This document shows positions 33,145 through 41,673 of a DNA stretch of 53,143 nt, in pieces. Both the position numbers and the translations under genes were made by a program. Position 1 is the stretch's first letter. Every line of letters begins with the position of its first letter. The DNA is taken from the NCBI GenBank assembly GCA_021772975.1, contig JAJFKY010000015.1, positions 1-53,143 of the forward strand, in the 5' to 3' direction. The notes beneath the pieces were generated by a model. That model was not told the origin of the DNA. It ran no database searches and worked only from the letters and a program-made list of their open reading frames with translations. This DNA is from Gammaproteobacteria bacterium. Its GTDB lineage: Bacteria; Pseudomonadota; Gammaproteobacteria; Xanthomonadales; Wenzhouxiangellaceae.

Positions 33145-34176
33145 ATGTTGCCCCGCAAGCTGCTCAAGCTGTCATCTGCCAGAAAAAAAGCCCTGCGTAT
33201 ATTGTTCCTGGCTAAATGGGCGGAATCGGATGGCTCTCCGGATGCAGTCGATGGCACGCATGCCACCTATCACGCTGAATTACACGATGTGCTGCGGGGG
33301 CTGGGGTTTCAGGTAGAAGCATCCTCCAGGCTGGAAAGACTGTGGGTTAAACCGGATTACGATTACCTGTTCAGCATGTTCAATCGGGCGGAATTTCTGA
33401 ACAGTGAAATGTATGCACCGCTATTGGCAACCCTGCATCAGGTACCTTTTTTTGGGGCCAGCCCGATTATCCGCGGTATGTCTGATGACAAGCATCTGAT
33501 GAAGCTGGTGGCCCGGCGGCATAACCTGGCAACGGCGGACTGGCAGATCTATCGACGCGGCTGCCTGGAACTGCCTGAACCTGATTTTGCCTGGCCCAGC
33601 CTGGTGGTTAAACCCAATGCCTCATCTGCCTCCTGGGGCATCGTGCGGGTAAATGACTGGTCAGACGCACTGGAACACATCCACTATCTGCACGCATCAG
33701 GACATGACGCCATCGTCGAGGCATTTGTCGCTGGCAATGAGTATGCGGTACCGGTGATCGGATCGCTGGAACCGACCTTTTTACCACTGCTGCGCTTCGC
33801 GGTGGATGATCCGTTTGCCATTCGCAGCTATCAGCAAAAGCGCCACCTGGACGAGCAGGACAAAGTCCAGCTGCATATGCTGGCTGATGACGATCCCCTG
33901 AGCCTCCGGCTGCAGCGTCTGGCGCTGGCCGTATTACCGGAAATCTGGCCGTTCGACATCGGCCGGTTTGAATTCAAATACGACCAGCACAGCGATACCC
34001 TGAATTTTATTGAACTCAATTTGAGCTGCAATCTATGGTCACAAAAAGCCTCCTCCATAGCCGCCCGCAGCATTGGTATTGAGCATTCTCAATTGATCGA
34101 GACCCTGGTCTGCCACAGCCTGCTGCGTCAGCAACTGATCAGCCTGGACGAGCTTGACGTGACCCGCCTGTCATGA
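33145..34176 (+). CDS. ATP-grasp ligase-like protein
   Basis: The 343-residue protein resembles D-Ala-D-Ala-ligase-type ATP-grasp enzymes. The N-terminal domain has FLAKWAESDG and YLFSMFNRAEF. The central lid has SLVVKPNASSASWGIVRV (the lysine-containing ATP-binding strand) and AIVEAFVAGNEYAV. The C-terminal part has the metal-binding region RFEFKYDQ...NFIELNLSCNLW. The final N-x-N in IELNLSC matches the ATP-grasp magnesium site. The usual ligase motif is modified, so substrate is unknown. The stop overlaps the next gene by ATGA, so it works together with the nucleotidyltransferase. A small-molecule or peptide ligase is most likely. Confidence 0.75.
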   Translation: MLPRKLLKLSSARKKALRILFLAKWAESDGSPDAVDGTHATYHAELHDVLRGLGFQVEASSRLERLWVKPDYDYLFSMFNRAEFLNSEMYAPLLATLHQVPFFGASPIIRGMSDDKHLMKLVARRHNLATADWQIYRRGCLELPEPDFAWPSLVVKPNASSASWGIVRVNDWSDALEHIHYLHASGHDAIVEAFVAGNEYAVPVIGSLEPTFLPLLRFAVDDPFAIRSYQQKRHLDEQDKVQLHMLADDDPLSLRLQRLALAVLPEIWPFDIGRFEFKYDQHSDTLNFIELNLSCNLWSQKASSIAARSIGIEHSQLIETLVCHSLLRQQLISLDELDVTRLS

Positions 34177-34970
34177 GCACAAGCTGGCATACAGTTGTAC
34201 TGGCGGCGCAGCGCCCGGGTATCGTCAATCCATTGGCGGCAGCCGCCGGTGTCAGCCATAAATGCCTGATACCGATGGCTGGCCGAGCTCTGATTGAACA
34301 CGTTCTGCTGGCTTTGCAACAGAGCCCTGAAGTCGACCACATAACCGTTTCCATTGATCAGCCCGAGACTCTCGATCAGGTGCCGCTGGTTAATCAGCTG
34401 CGCGAAGCAGGCCGTTTGAGCGTAATTCGCTCGTCTGACAATCTGTTTGCCAGCGTGGCCTTGGCACTGACCCGGGAAGAACATTTCCCCAGCATCATTA
34501 CCACTGCTGACAACGTGTTATTACGCGCCGAGATGTTGCAGCATTTTACCGGCCAGCTGCTGGCCGAGGGGACAGATGCCGGCATCGCCATGACCCGCAA
34601 ACAGGTTCTGCTGGATAAATATCCCGATGGTCAGCGGCGCTTTCACCGCTTCGCCGATGGCGAGTGGTCCAATTGCAACCTGTATGCACTGATGTCGCCG
34701 GCGGCGCTGCGTGGCGCCAGCATTTTCAAGACCGGCGGCCAGTTTGTGAAATCCCCGCTGCGGGTGCTCAAAGCCTTCGGTGTCTGGAACGCCATTGGCT
34801 ACCGCTTTGCCTGGTATAAGCGTGACCGCGCGATGCAACGTCTGGGAAACCGCTTCGGCATTTCGGTTACCGGCATTGATATGCCCTTTCCGGAAGCACC
34901 CATTGATGTGGATAACCAGCGCAGCCAGCGGCTGGCAGGCGAAATTCTGGCGGCCCGTCAGCAGCAGTAA
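34173..34970 (+). CDS. MobA-like nucleotidyltransferase
   Basis: The 265-residue protein has a Rossmann-like N-terminus with VVLAAQRPG in place of the usual LAAGxGxR, then KCLIPMAGRALIEHVL, the sugar/cofactor nucleotidyltransferase signature with its catalytic Lys. TTADNVLL supplies the metal-binding Asp. The C-terminal half includes KRDRAMQRLGNRFGI and a final PIDVDNQRSQRLA, typical of MobA-like/GlmU-like NTP transferases. It probably makes a nucleotide-activated intermediate. Coupling by overlap with the ATP-grasp gene suggests a two-step biosynthesis, ligation plus activation. The product cannot be named. Confidence 0.75.
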   Translation: MSTSWHTVVLAAQRPGIVNPLAAAAGVSHKCLIPMAGRALIEHVLLALQQSPEVDHITVSIDQPETLDQVPLVNQLREAGRLSVIRSSDNLFASVALALTREEHFPSIITTADNVLLRAEMLQHFTGQLLAEGTDAGIAMTRKQVLLDKYPDGQRRFHRFADGEWSNCNLYALMSPAALRGASIFKTGGQFVKSPLRVLKAFGVWNAIGYRFAWYKRDRAMQRLGNRFGISVTGIDMPFPEAPIDVDNQRSQRLAGEILAARQQQ

Positions 34971-34995
34971 GCATCCGGACAGTTCTGCGCCAGGT

Positions 34996-36300
34996 TTATT
35001 CGGCCGGCTGACAACCCGGGCCTCTGCCGATCGTAAAATAATCGGGCTGCTCGCCGCTGGCGTTGATGAAGCGGCTGGTCAGGCAGTTCGGCTCAACATC
35101 AACCACCAGGGTTCCACCTTGATTCAAACCCACCGCCATGGCCGGGTGCGTAAAGGGCCCGGCCACCAGTTCAGCGGTACTGCCCATCACCTGATAAACG
35201 GTACCGCAGTACTGTCGGCAGGAAGCCGTTTTATGAAACGCATCACCGGCCCCCCGGCCACGCTGAAGCAGCATCCGCGGCGTCAATGTTGTGGCCAGAC
35301 CATAGTGCCCGGTCAGCAGGTGACTGCGCTCATAAGCGTGGCTGTGGCCGGCGATGACCAGGTCCACATTGTAACGCTCCAGCAGCGGCAACAGGTGCTT
35401 GCGAACCAGGCCCATACGTCGGTCACTGCCGCGGTTGTCGTCTGAATCGTGTGATCCTCGGCTATAGGGAGGATGGTGCAGTACCGTGATAACCCAGGGC
35501 CGGGCATTCGCCTGCAGGTCTTTTTCCAGCCATTTCAGCATGGCCGTACGCGCCCGCACCAGGGCCCATTCAGAGTCCAGCACTATGGCGTGCAGCGCGC
35601 CGTGATCAATCGCAAAGTAATGCTGACTGGACGATGCCACGCCACCCTGCTCGGCGTTCTCCGGAAGCTCGAAAATCCGCCGATAGGCACGCCGGCGCAG
35701 ATCGTGATTGCCAATCGCCGGGAGCAGCGCAAACTGGCCCAGCCAGTCCTGATAGGGTGTAAAAATCGCCTGCTGGTACTCGTGGTTGCGGCCCGAGGTA
35801 TAGGCGCTGTCACCGTTGCTTAACCACAAATCCAGCAGCGGCTGGGCTGCTCTCCGGTGCTGTCTCAGCCACTGCTGACCCGCTTCACGGGCGGCTTGAT
35901 GCAAAGGTGTTTCCGCGCCCGGATCGCCCAGTACCCATAGCCGCACGGCAGCGGATTGATCATCCAGTGCCGGCGGGGTGGTGAAACTGAACTGGCGGCT
36001 GAGCGCCGGGCTCGCAGCGGCCACGCGATATTGATAAGTGGTTTGTGGTTGCAGTTGCCGCAGTTGTATCCGATGCTGCAGCACTGGCCCGGTTTCAGCC
36101 TGCAGACTGTGCTGCTGCAGTTGCAGTATGCTCGGCTCGGGCTGATCGGTCTGCCAGCGAACCACCGCGCTGGTGGGGGTGAGTGTTTGCAGATAAGGAC
36201 CGCGCTCGCCTGAATAGCGGCTGTCCTGTTCAACCTGAAACTGACGCACTCCCGCGCCCGCCAGCACCAGCAGAAATAAACCAGCCAGCCAGCGCCTCAT
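34996..36300 (-). CDS. Purple-acid-phosphatase-like metallophosphoesterase with fibronectin-like N-terminus
   Basis: The 434-residue protein has an N-terminal signal sequence or anchor (residues 1-18). An Fn3-like domain follows (YLQTLTPTSAVVRWQT, LQPQTTYQYRVAA), as in purple acid phosphatases. The metallophosphoesterase core has all five metal motifs: GDPGAE, GDSAY, GNHDLR, HHPPYS and GHSHAYERS. It would hydrolyse phosphomonoesters or related substrates in the periplasm. The gene follows the SDR gene by 18 bases, so it is the last gene of a DUF456/VOC/SDR/phosphatase run. It converges on the nucleotidyltransferase gene with only 25 bases between the stops. Confidence 0.9.
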   Translation of the reverse strand: MRRWLAGLFLLVLAGAGVRQFQVEQDSRYSGERGPYLQTLTPTSAVVRWQTDQPEPSILQLQQHSLQAETGPVLQHRIQLRQLQPQTTYQYRVAAASPALSRQFSFTTPPALDDQSAAVRLWVLGDPGAETPLHQAAREAGQQWLRQHRRAAQPLLDLWLSNGDSAYTSGRNHEYQQAIFTPYQDWLGQFALLPAIGNHDLRRRAYRRIFELPENAEQGGVASSSQHYFAIDHGALHAIVLDSEWALVRARTAMLKWLEKDLQANARPWVITVLHHPPYSRGSHDSDDNRGSDRRMGLVRKHLLPLLERYNVDLVIAGHSHAYERSHLLTGHYGLATTLTPRMLLQRGRGAGDAFHKTASCRQYCGTVYQVMGSTAELVAGPFTHPAMAVGLNQGGTLVVDVEPNCLTSRFINASGEQPDYFTIGRGPGCQPAE

Positions 36301-36318
36301 CTGCTTAAGTCTAGCTGT

Positions 36319-37041
36319 TTACCAGTCAATGCGTTTGCGATCCCGGTAGAAACCACCCGTGAAAGTCACTTCGTCAGAGCTGGCCAGCCAGACAATGGTG
36401 TCCGCGCCCTGACTGACATCACGCTCCGCCTGCTCACCACCCATATCAGTGCGCACCCAACCGGGGCAGGCCGCGTTGACACGGATTTTACCGTCACTGA
36501 ACTGAGCCAATCGCGAGGACATCACTTTGGTCAGCGCATTTAAAGCGGTTTTGGACATGCGATAAGCCAGGTAACCATCACCCATTGATGCCAGCTGCCC
36601 CATGCCGGAGGAGACATTCACCACCCGTGCGCCAGGCGCCAGTAACGGGGCCAATGACTGAAGCATGCGCAACGCGCCCAGGGTGTTGATGTTAAAGGTT
36701 TCCATCGCCAGGGTTGCTTCCAGCTTGAGTGGATCAGCGCTACCGTCGGACTGACTGTCGAGCAGCACGCCGGCATTATTGACCAGCGCATGCACCTGCT
36801 GCTCTCCGCTCTGCAACCATTTCGCCAGCGCCTGGCAATCGGCCGTACGGGTCACATCCAGCTTGCGCAATTCGATGTCAAAACCTTCTTGCTCAATGGT
36901 GCGTAATGCCGCCGCGCCTTTGTTGATATCCCGGCAGCAGGCAGCAATCCGCCAACCCTGAGCGGCCAGCTGGCGGGTGACTTCCAGACCAATGCCGCGA
37001 TTCGCACCGGTGACAATGGCCAGCTTGCTGTGTTTAGTCAT
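36319..37041 (-). CDS. Short-chain dehydrogenase/reductase (carbonyl-reductase-like)
   Basis: The 240-residue SDR has TGANRGIG (11-18), NNAG (88-91), catalytic Ser at 144/145 (VNVSSGMG) and Y160/K164 (YRMSK). CPGWVRTDMGG follows, typical of carbonyl-reductase-like SDRs. It is 15 bases downstream of the VOC gene and 18 bases upstream of the phosphatase gene, so the three are probably one transcript. Substrate is unknown. Confidence 0.92.
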   Translation of the reverse strand: MTKHSKLAIVTGANRGIGLEVTRQLAAQGWRIAACCRDINKGAAALRTIEQEGFDIELRKLDVTRTADCQALAKWLQSGEQQVHALVNNAGVLLDSQSDGSADPLKLEATLAMETFNINTLGALRMLQSLAPLLAPGARVVNVSSGMGQLASMGDGYLAYRMSKTALNALTKVMSSRLAQFSDGKIRVNAACPGWVRTDMGGEQAERDVSQGADTIVWLASSDEVTFTGGFYRDRKRIDW

Positions 37042-37056
37042 ATTGCTGTGACCCCG

Positions 37057-37443
37057 TTACTGTGTTGCGGTGGTCGCCGGCGGCTGCCATAACTCGACCT
37101 TGTTTCCTTCCGGATCGATAAACCAACCGAATTGACCGTATTCATGTGTTTCCGGATTACCGCATAACTCAGCGCCTCCGGCTGCCACCTGCTGCAGCGC
37201 CTGCTCCAGATCATCAACCACCAGATTCATCATAAAAGCTTTTGAGCTGGGCTGAAAATACTGGGTATCCCGTTTAAACGGACCCCACACCGAAAATCCG
37301 TTGGCTGGCATGGTACCGGGCATTAACGACACATAGCCCTGTTCGTCCACCGGAATATTCAGCCATTTGGCATACCAGTCGGTTAATGCCCTGGGATCTT
37401 GGCATTTGAAGAAAATTCCACCCAAACCCAGCACTTTGGCCAT
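37057..37443 (-). CDS. VOC (glyoxalase-fold) family protein
   Basis: The 128-residue single-domain VOC protein has GLGGIFFKCQDP at the start (first beta strand and start of the first beta-alpha-beta-beta-beta unit), NLVVDDLEQALQQV in the middle and WFIDPEGNKVELWQP at the end. The Glu of VELW is the usual metal ligand. It could be a lyase, a dioxygenase-like enzyme or a resistance protein; the sequence does not decide. It probably shares an operon with the downstream SDR. Confidence 0.88.
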   Translation of the reverse strand: MAKVLGLGGIFFKCQDPRALTDWYAKWLNIPVDEQGYVSLMPGTMPANGFSVWGPFKRDTQYFQPSSKAFMMNLVVDDLEQALQQVAAGGAELCGNPETHEYGQFGWFIDPEGNKVELWQPPATTATQ

Positions 37444-37499
37444 GTTCTGTTTCCATCCGTAATGTCCTGATTGCTAGCATACCCCGGCAGACAATGCAG

Positions 37500-37985
37500 T
37501 TACCACAACCGCAGCAGTAAAAACCAGCCCACCAGCATAAAGCTGATCGCCAGCTTAGCGGCCATGCCCACGATCACTCCGAACCATGCCCCAACCCCCG
37601 CGCGGGTGGCGTGGTAAACATCCTTGACCGCTATCAGCTCGCCCAGCAAAGCGCCTAAAAACGGACCCAGGAAAATGCCTGGCAGGCCAAAGAAAATGCC
37701 TACCACGGTGCCGAGCGCGGCGCCGATCAGCGCGCCCCGGCCGGCCCCGCTGGCGCGGGCACCGCCGATGCCCGCAACAATATCCAGCGCATGCGCGATG
37801 GCGGTCAGGAACGCAAATATAACCAGCGTCCAGGCACCGATATAGTTGAAATCGTCAATCCAGGCGGCCAGCAGAATACCGGCAAACACCAGCACCGGCC
37901 CCGGCACCACCGGCAATATGGCACCCACGATTCCAGCCACGATCAACACTGCCACCAACAGCCACCAAAGCTGGCTCCAATCCAT
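37500..37985 (-). CDS. DUF456 membrane protein
   Basis: The 161-residue protein is almost entirely hydrophobic, with glycine-rich helices (LIVAGIVGAILPVVPGPVLV, GAALGTVVGIFFGLPGIF). This matches the DUF456 family of small integral membrane proteins of unknown function. It lies 56 bases before the VOC gene and may be the first gene of that operon. It is divergent from rppH. Confidence 0.88.
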   Translation of the reverse strand: MDWSQLWWLLVAVLIVAGIVGAILPVVPGPVLVFAGILLAAWIDDFNYIGAWTLVIFAFLTAIAHALDIVAGIGGARASGAGRGALIGAALGTVVGIFFGLPGIFLGPFLGALLGELIAVKDVYHATRAGVGAWFGVIVGMAAKLAISFMLVGWFLLLRLW

Positions 37986-38081
37986 TAGTCTGTATCCTGG
38001 AATAAACTGTACATGTACATTACCGGTCCGTTGTTTTACTATTCAGGCAGTTAAATTTTTGCGCCTGTGCGCATTTTTGCC

Positions 38082-38576
38082 ATGATTGACCCCGATGGAT
38101 ATCGGCCCAACGTCGGCATTGTAGTCGCACGTGATGATAACCGTGTTTTGTGGGCCAAACGCATATATGACAATGGCTGGCAGTTCCCGCAGGGTGGTAT
38201 GAATACCGATGAGACCCCGCTGGAGGCTATGTACCGAGAACTGCATGAAGAAACCGGTCTGCGCGCTGAACACGTTGAAGTGCTCGGCGCAACGCCCGGC
38301 TGGCTTCGCTATCAGCTACCTTACCGCTATCGGCGCCGCCACAGCAAGCCGATGTGTATCGGCCAGAAACAGGTCTGGTACCTGGTGCGCCTGTGCGGTG
38401 ATGAATCCCTGATCACGCTGGGAAACGATAACGAAAACGATGCCAAAGCCGAATTCAATGAGTACCGCTGGGTGGATTACTGGTACCCGGCCAGACACGT
38501 CATCAAATTCAAACGCAGCGTATATACCCGAGCTTTGAAACACCTGGAAAACTTTCTGGATATCCGGCGTACTTGA
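38082..38576 (+). CDS. rppH: RNA pyrophosphohydrolase RppH
   Basis: Start at 38082 gives [19 protein letters not shown], the usual N-terminus of RppH. The upstream in-frame ATG would add five residues. The 164-residue protein has the Nudix box ([20 protein letters not shown] and the following TGL) and the family's QFPQGG and GQKQVWYLV motifs. It removes pyrophosphate from the 5' end of mRNA, starting decay by RNase E. The gene is usually followed by ptsP in gammaproteobacteria; here it overlaps by one base (TGATG) with a marC-like gene instead. Confidence 0.95.
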   Translation: MIDPDGYRPNVGIVVARDDNRVLWAKRIYDNGWQFPQGGMNTDETPLEAMYRELHEETGLRAEHVEVLGATPGWLRYQLPYRYRRRHSKPMCIGQKQVWYLVRLCGDESLITLGNDNENDAKAEFNEYRWVDYWYPARHVIKFKRSVYTRALKHLENFLDIRRT

Positions 38577-39178
38577 TGGATTTCGTCAGCGCCGCTCTGT
38601 TGTTGTTCCTGACCATGGATCCGCTGGGCAATATTCCGTTGTTTCTGAGTGTACTGGAATCGGTGCCGGAACGACGCCGATTGCGGGTGGTTACGCGCGA
38701 ATTGATACTGGCTCTGCTGATCATGGTGCTGTTTTTGTTTTTGGGTCAGCCGGTGCTCAATGCACTTAAGCTGAGTCCGGAATCAATCAGCATCGCCGGT
38801 GGCATTATCCTGTTTCTGATCGCTTTGAAAATGGTTTTTCCGGTCCCTCGCTCGGCCAGTGTGGAAGAAACCATCGAAGGCGAGCCTTTACTGGTGCCGC
38901 TGGCGGTACCGCTGGTCGCCGGACCATCCACGCTGGCTATTCTGATGCTGCTGGTCAGCCGCGAACCAGGCCAGCAAATCAACTGGTTACTGGCGCTGCT
39001 GGCCGCCTGGCTGGTCAGCGCGGTGATTCTTCTGGCAGCCACCAAACTGCATAAACTGCTGGGTAAACGTGGCCTGGTCGCCATGGAACGTCTGATGGGC
39101 CTAGTGCTGGTCGCATTGGCTGTGCAGATGTTTTTAGACGGCCTGGCCAACTATCTGGGCAGCAATATTGGAACTTGA
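38576..39178 (+). CDS. MarC-family integral membrane protein
   Basis: The 200-residue protein has six hydrophobic helices, with the MarC-typical N-terminus LLLFLTMDPLGNIPLFLSVL and the central PLLVPLAVPLVAGPSTLAIL. The family function is unknown; it was once linked wrongly to multiple antibiotic resistance. The ATG overlaps the rppH stop by one base, so translation is coupled; an in-frame TTG one codon earlier is less likely. Confidence 0.93.
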   Translation: MDFVSAALLLFLTMDPLGNIPLFLSVLESVPERRRLRVVTRELILALLIMVLFLFLGQPVLNALKLSPESISIAGGIILFLIALKMVFPVPRSASVEETIEGEPLLVPLAVPLVAGPSTLAILMLLVSREPGQQINWLLALLAAWLVSAVILLAATKLHKLLGKRGLVAMERLMGLVLVALAVQMFLDGLANYLGSNIGT

Positions 39179-39179
39179 T

Positions 39180-40622
39180 ATGAACAAATCTCTGCTGGTC
39201 ATACTGGCAGGCTGGTTGCTGCCATGGGCTGTGCTGGCCCAATCCGAGCTATTCACCCCTCAGATCAGCAGCACGGATGGGCAAATTGCCAGACAACTGC
39301 GCCAGCAGGGTCTGGGTGGCCAACACTCCGCCTATGCACTGGTCAGTTCATTAACCACCGAAGTCGGCGCACGGCCGGGCGGCAGTAGCAACGATGCACT
39401 GGCGGTAAAATGGGCACTGAAGAAATTCCGCCAACTGGGTTTTGACAAAGTCTGGAGTGAACCCGTCAGCTTCCCCTACTGGCGGCGCGGCGCGGAATCC
39501 GCCCGCCTGCTCACGCCCTCTGAGCAGCATCTTGCTATTACCGCGCTGGGTGGTTCGGTTGGCACACCACCCGAAGGCATCAGCGGAGAAGTGCTGCACT
39601 TTGCTACTTTGCAGGATCTGGAAAAAGCCAATCCCGCGGTGGTGCGCGGCAAAATCGCTTTCATCAGCAACCGCATGCAGCGCGCGCGCGACGGTTCCGG
39701 CTATGGGTCTGCTGTTCAGGCACGCGGCGCCGGACCTGCGACCGCCGCCCGGCTGGGTGCGTTGGCTCTGGTGATCCGTTCGATCGGCACTGACAATGAT
39801 CGACTGCCCCATACCGGCGCTATCCGGCAACCGGAAGATGGCCAGCTGGTTCCGTCGGCAGCGCTGTCCAACCCGGACGCCGATCAGCTGGTGCGGCTGT
39901 TCGAACGCGGCATCAAGCCTCGTATGGAACTTAAACTGGATGTTGGTTTTGATGGTGAAGCTACCTCTCAGAACGTATTTGCTGAAATTACCGGTAGCAA
40001 GTCAGAGGATTTTATTCTGCTGGGCGCCCATCTGGATTCCTGGGACATGGGTACCGGCGCCCTGGATGATGGCGCCGGAGTCGCTATTGTCATGGCGGCC
40101 GGCGAGTTGCTTTTGAAACAACCGCAACGGCCCTCACGCAGCATCCGGATCGGTCTGTTCGCCAATGAGGAGCAGGGCCTGTATGGCGGCCGCGATTACC
40201 TGGCCAAACAACAGGCCATGACGCCTTCCGGGCTGATGCAGCATGTGTTTGCGGCAGAGTCCGACCTGGGCGCCGGTCGTATTTACCGCATTGACGCGCG
40301 GGTCAATTCGCTGGGCTGGGCAATGGTTCAGAACATCCATCGTCATCTGGCGCCGTTAGGCATTGAACTGGGCGAAAATGACAAACCGGGCGGCAGTGAT
40401 ATCTTTCCATTGATCCAGGCTGGCGTCGCCAATATTGCTCTGCGTCAGGATGCCAGCGAGTATTTCGATATTCACCATACCGACAATGACACCCTGGACA
40501 AGATCGATCCGGAATCACTGAATCAGAATGTGAGCGCCTATGCGGTGCTGACCTGGCTGGCAGCCAATCATGAAGTCGGCTTTGGCACCGGTGAGCTGGA
40601 ACCCCTATCCCGCGATGAATAA
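39180..40622 (+). CDS. Exported M28-family zinc aminopeptidase
   Basis: Start at 39180 (MNKSLLVILAGWLLPWAVLA) begins with a signal peptide, cleaved near LAQ, and lies one base past the marC stop. The 480-residue protein contains a PA-like insert (about 110-230) and the M28 peptidase domain. The metal ligands and catalytic residues are visible as GAHLDSWDMGTGALDDGAG (His, Asp), ANEEQGLYGG (catalytic Glu and ligand Glu), ESDLGA (Asp) and DIHHTDNDTLDKI (His). It would release N-terminal residues from peptides in the periplasm. It probably shares a transcript with rppH and marC. Confidence 0.92.
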   Translation: MNKSLLVILAGWLLPWAVLAQSELFTPQISSTDGQIARQLRQQGLGGQHSAYALVSSLTTEVGARPGGSSNDALAVKWALKKFRQLGFDKVWSEPVSFPYWRRGAESARLLTPSEQHLAITALGGSVGTPPEGISGEVLHFATLQDLEKANPAVVRGKIAFISNRMQRARDGSGYGSAVQARGAGPATAARLGALALVIRSIGTDNDRLPHTGAIRQPEDGQLVPSAALSNPDADQLVRLFERGIKPRMELKLDVGFDGEATSQNVFAEITGSKSEDFILLGAHLDSWDMGTGALDDGAGVAIVMAAGELLLKQPQRPSRSIRIGLFANEEQGLYGGRDYLAKQQAMTPSGLMQHVFAAESDLGAGRIYRIDARVNSLGWAMVQNIHRHLAPLGIELGENDKPGGSDIFPLIQAGVANIALRQDASEYFDIHHTDNDTLDKIDPESLNQNVSAYAVLTWLAANHEVGFGTGELEPLSRDE

Positions 40623-40753
40623 TTGTCTGGTAATGGTGGCCTGAGACGGTTATTTATTTGTATTGGCGCTGATTTTTAACCTGCGATCAGCCGGCTGGCG
40701 GGCCTAGGGGTTTATAGCCGCCAATTCTGCCGCGGCTTAGCCAAAATGTTGCA

Positions 40754-40784
40754 TAAAAAAACCCGGCAAGTTGCCGGGTTTTGA
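40754..40784 (-). terminator. Terminator after the RRM protein gene, possibly bidirectional
   Basis: The palindrome AACCCGGCA/TGCCGGGTT (40760-40780) is followed on the minus strand by a T-run of seven. On the plus strand a shorter TTTT follows. It lies between the convergent M28 peptidase and RNA-binding protein genes and could stop both. Confidence 0.85.
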
Positions 40785-40844
40785 TCAGGTACAAAATCTG
40801 CTGGCGCGCTGACTTACCGCCAGCCGACGCGAGCGATCAGCTGT

Positions 40845-41162
40845 TTACCAGCGGTCGCGTCCACCACCGCCGCCGCCATAACCACCGCCGCCACCACCGC
40901 GGTTATCGCGTGGCGCTTTGGGTTTGGCTTCATTGACCTTGATATCACGACCGCCCATATTGGTGCCATTCAGTGCCTCGATGGCGGCCTGAGCTTCGCT
41001 GTCCGTGGACATCTCGATGAAAGCAAAACCTTTGCTCTGACCGGTATCACGATCGGTGATGACATTGACTGAATCAACAGTGCCGTGCTCGCTGAAAGCC
41101 TCTTCCAAGCTCTGTTGATCGGCTGAATACGGCAGGTTGCCGACGTAAAGTTTTCTGCCCAT
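40845..41162 (-). CDS. Glycine-rich RRM RNA-binding protein
   Basis: Start at 41162 (MGRKLYVGNLPYSADQQSLE) follows GGAGG by five bases; an upstream in-frame frame of 32 residues has no RNA-binding sequence. The 105-residue protein has one RRM with RNP2 (KLYVGNL) and RNP1 (KGFAFIEM), then a C-terminal RGG-like glycine tail (RGGGGGGYGG). Small RRM proteins of this type occur widely in gammaproteobacteria and cyanobacteria, where they are cold- or stress-induced RNA chaperones. A role in cold adaptation is probable from the family, not shown here. Confidence 0.93.
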   Translation of the reverse strand: MGRKLYVGNLPYSADQQSLEEAFSEHGTVDSVNVITDRDTGQSKGFAFIEMSTDSEAQAAIEALNGTNMGGRDIKVNEAKPKAPRDNRGGGGGGYGGGGGGRDRW

Positions 41163-41433
41163 AAATACCTCCAAAAGGTTTAATAACCGCTCAAGAGGAT
41201 GTAGGCACGATGCCAGCAGACTCGGAACAAGCGATACAAAAGCACGCCAAGTATACAAGGTTTCCGTGTGCTGAAAAAGCTACCGTCTAAAACAGAACCG
41301 CTGCTGCCCAAGCCGCCACGACAGGCTGCGGATAACCACTCCTGCTGCTGTATTGAGCGCCTCGGCCCGAACCAGGCTGTGCCGACAATCTCATGCGATA
41401 CAATACAGCCTGCCAATCAACACTCAGACACCA

Positions 41434-41640
41434 ATGGATACAGATCGCCTGGAAGAACTGGAAACCCGGTTCACCTATCAGGAAAAAGCGCTTGCTGATT
41501 TAAACGACGTAATCATCAGACAACGCAAAGAGCTCGATGAGCTGCGGCTGGGTTACCGGCATTTGCTGCAGCGCATGACCAGCATGAATGATACCGGCAT
41601 CAGCCAGCAGCATGCTAATGAGGTTCCGCCACATTATTGA
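41434..41640 (+). CDS. slyX: SlyX family protein
   Basis: Start at 41434 (MDTDRLEELETRFTYQEKAL) gives 68 residues. The protein is a continuous coiled coil with heptad-spaced leucines and ends in NEVPPHY, the conserved C-terminal motif of SlyX. An upstream in-frame start would add 27 residues that do not fit the family. Function is unknown. It converges on the leucine-rich-repeat gene 34 bases away. Confidence 0.92.
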   Translation: MDTDRLEELETRFTYQEKALADLNDVIIRQRKELDELRLGYRHLLQRMTSMNDTGISQQHANEVPPHY

Positions 41641-41649
41641 GCTGCCATG

Positions 41650-41668
41650 GTCTGGCTGTCAGCCAGAC
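41650..41668. terminator. Hairpin between convergent slyX and LRR genes
   Basis: An 8-bp perfect stem (GTCTGGCT at 41650-41657, AGCCAGAC at 41661-41668) has a three-base loop and lies between the two stops. No T-tract follows on either strand, so its role as an intrinsic terminator is doubtful. Confidence 0.3.
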
Positions 41669-41673
41669 ACCTG

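Noticed and set aside
34780-35445. Plus-strand open frame overlapping the nucleotidyltransferase and phosphatase genes
   Set aside because: It is out of frame with the nucleotidyltransferase and antisense to conserved metallophosphoesterase motifs.
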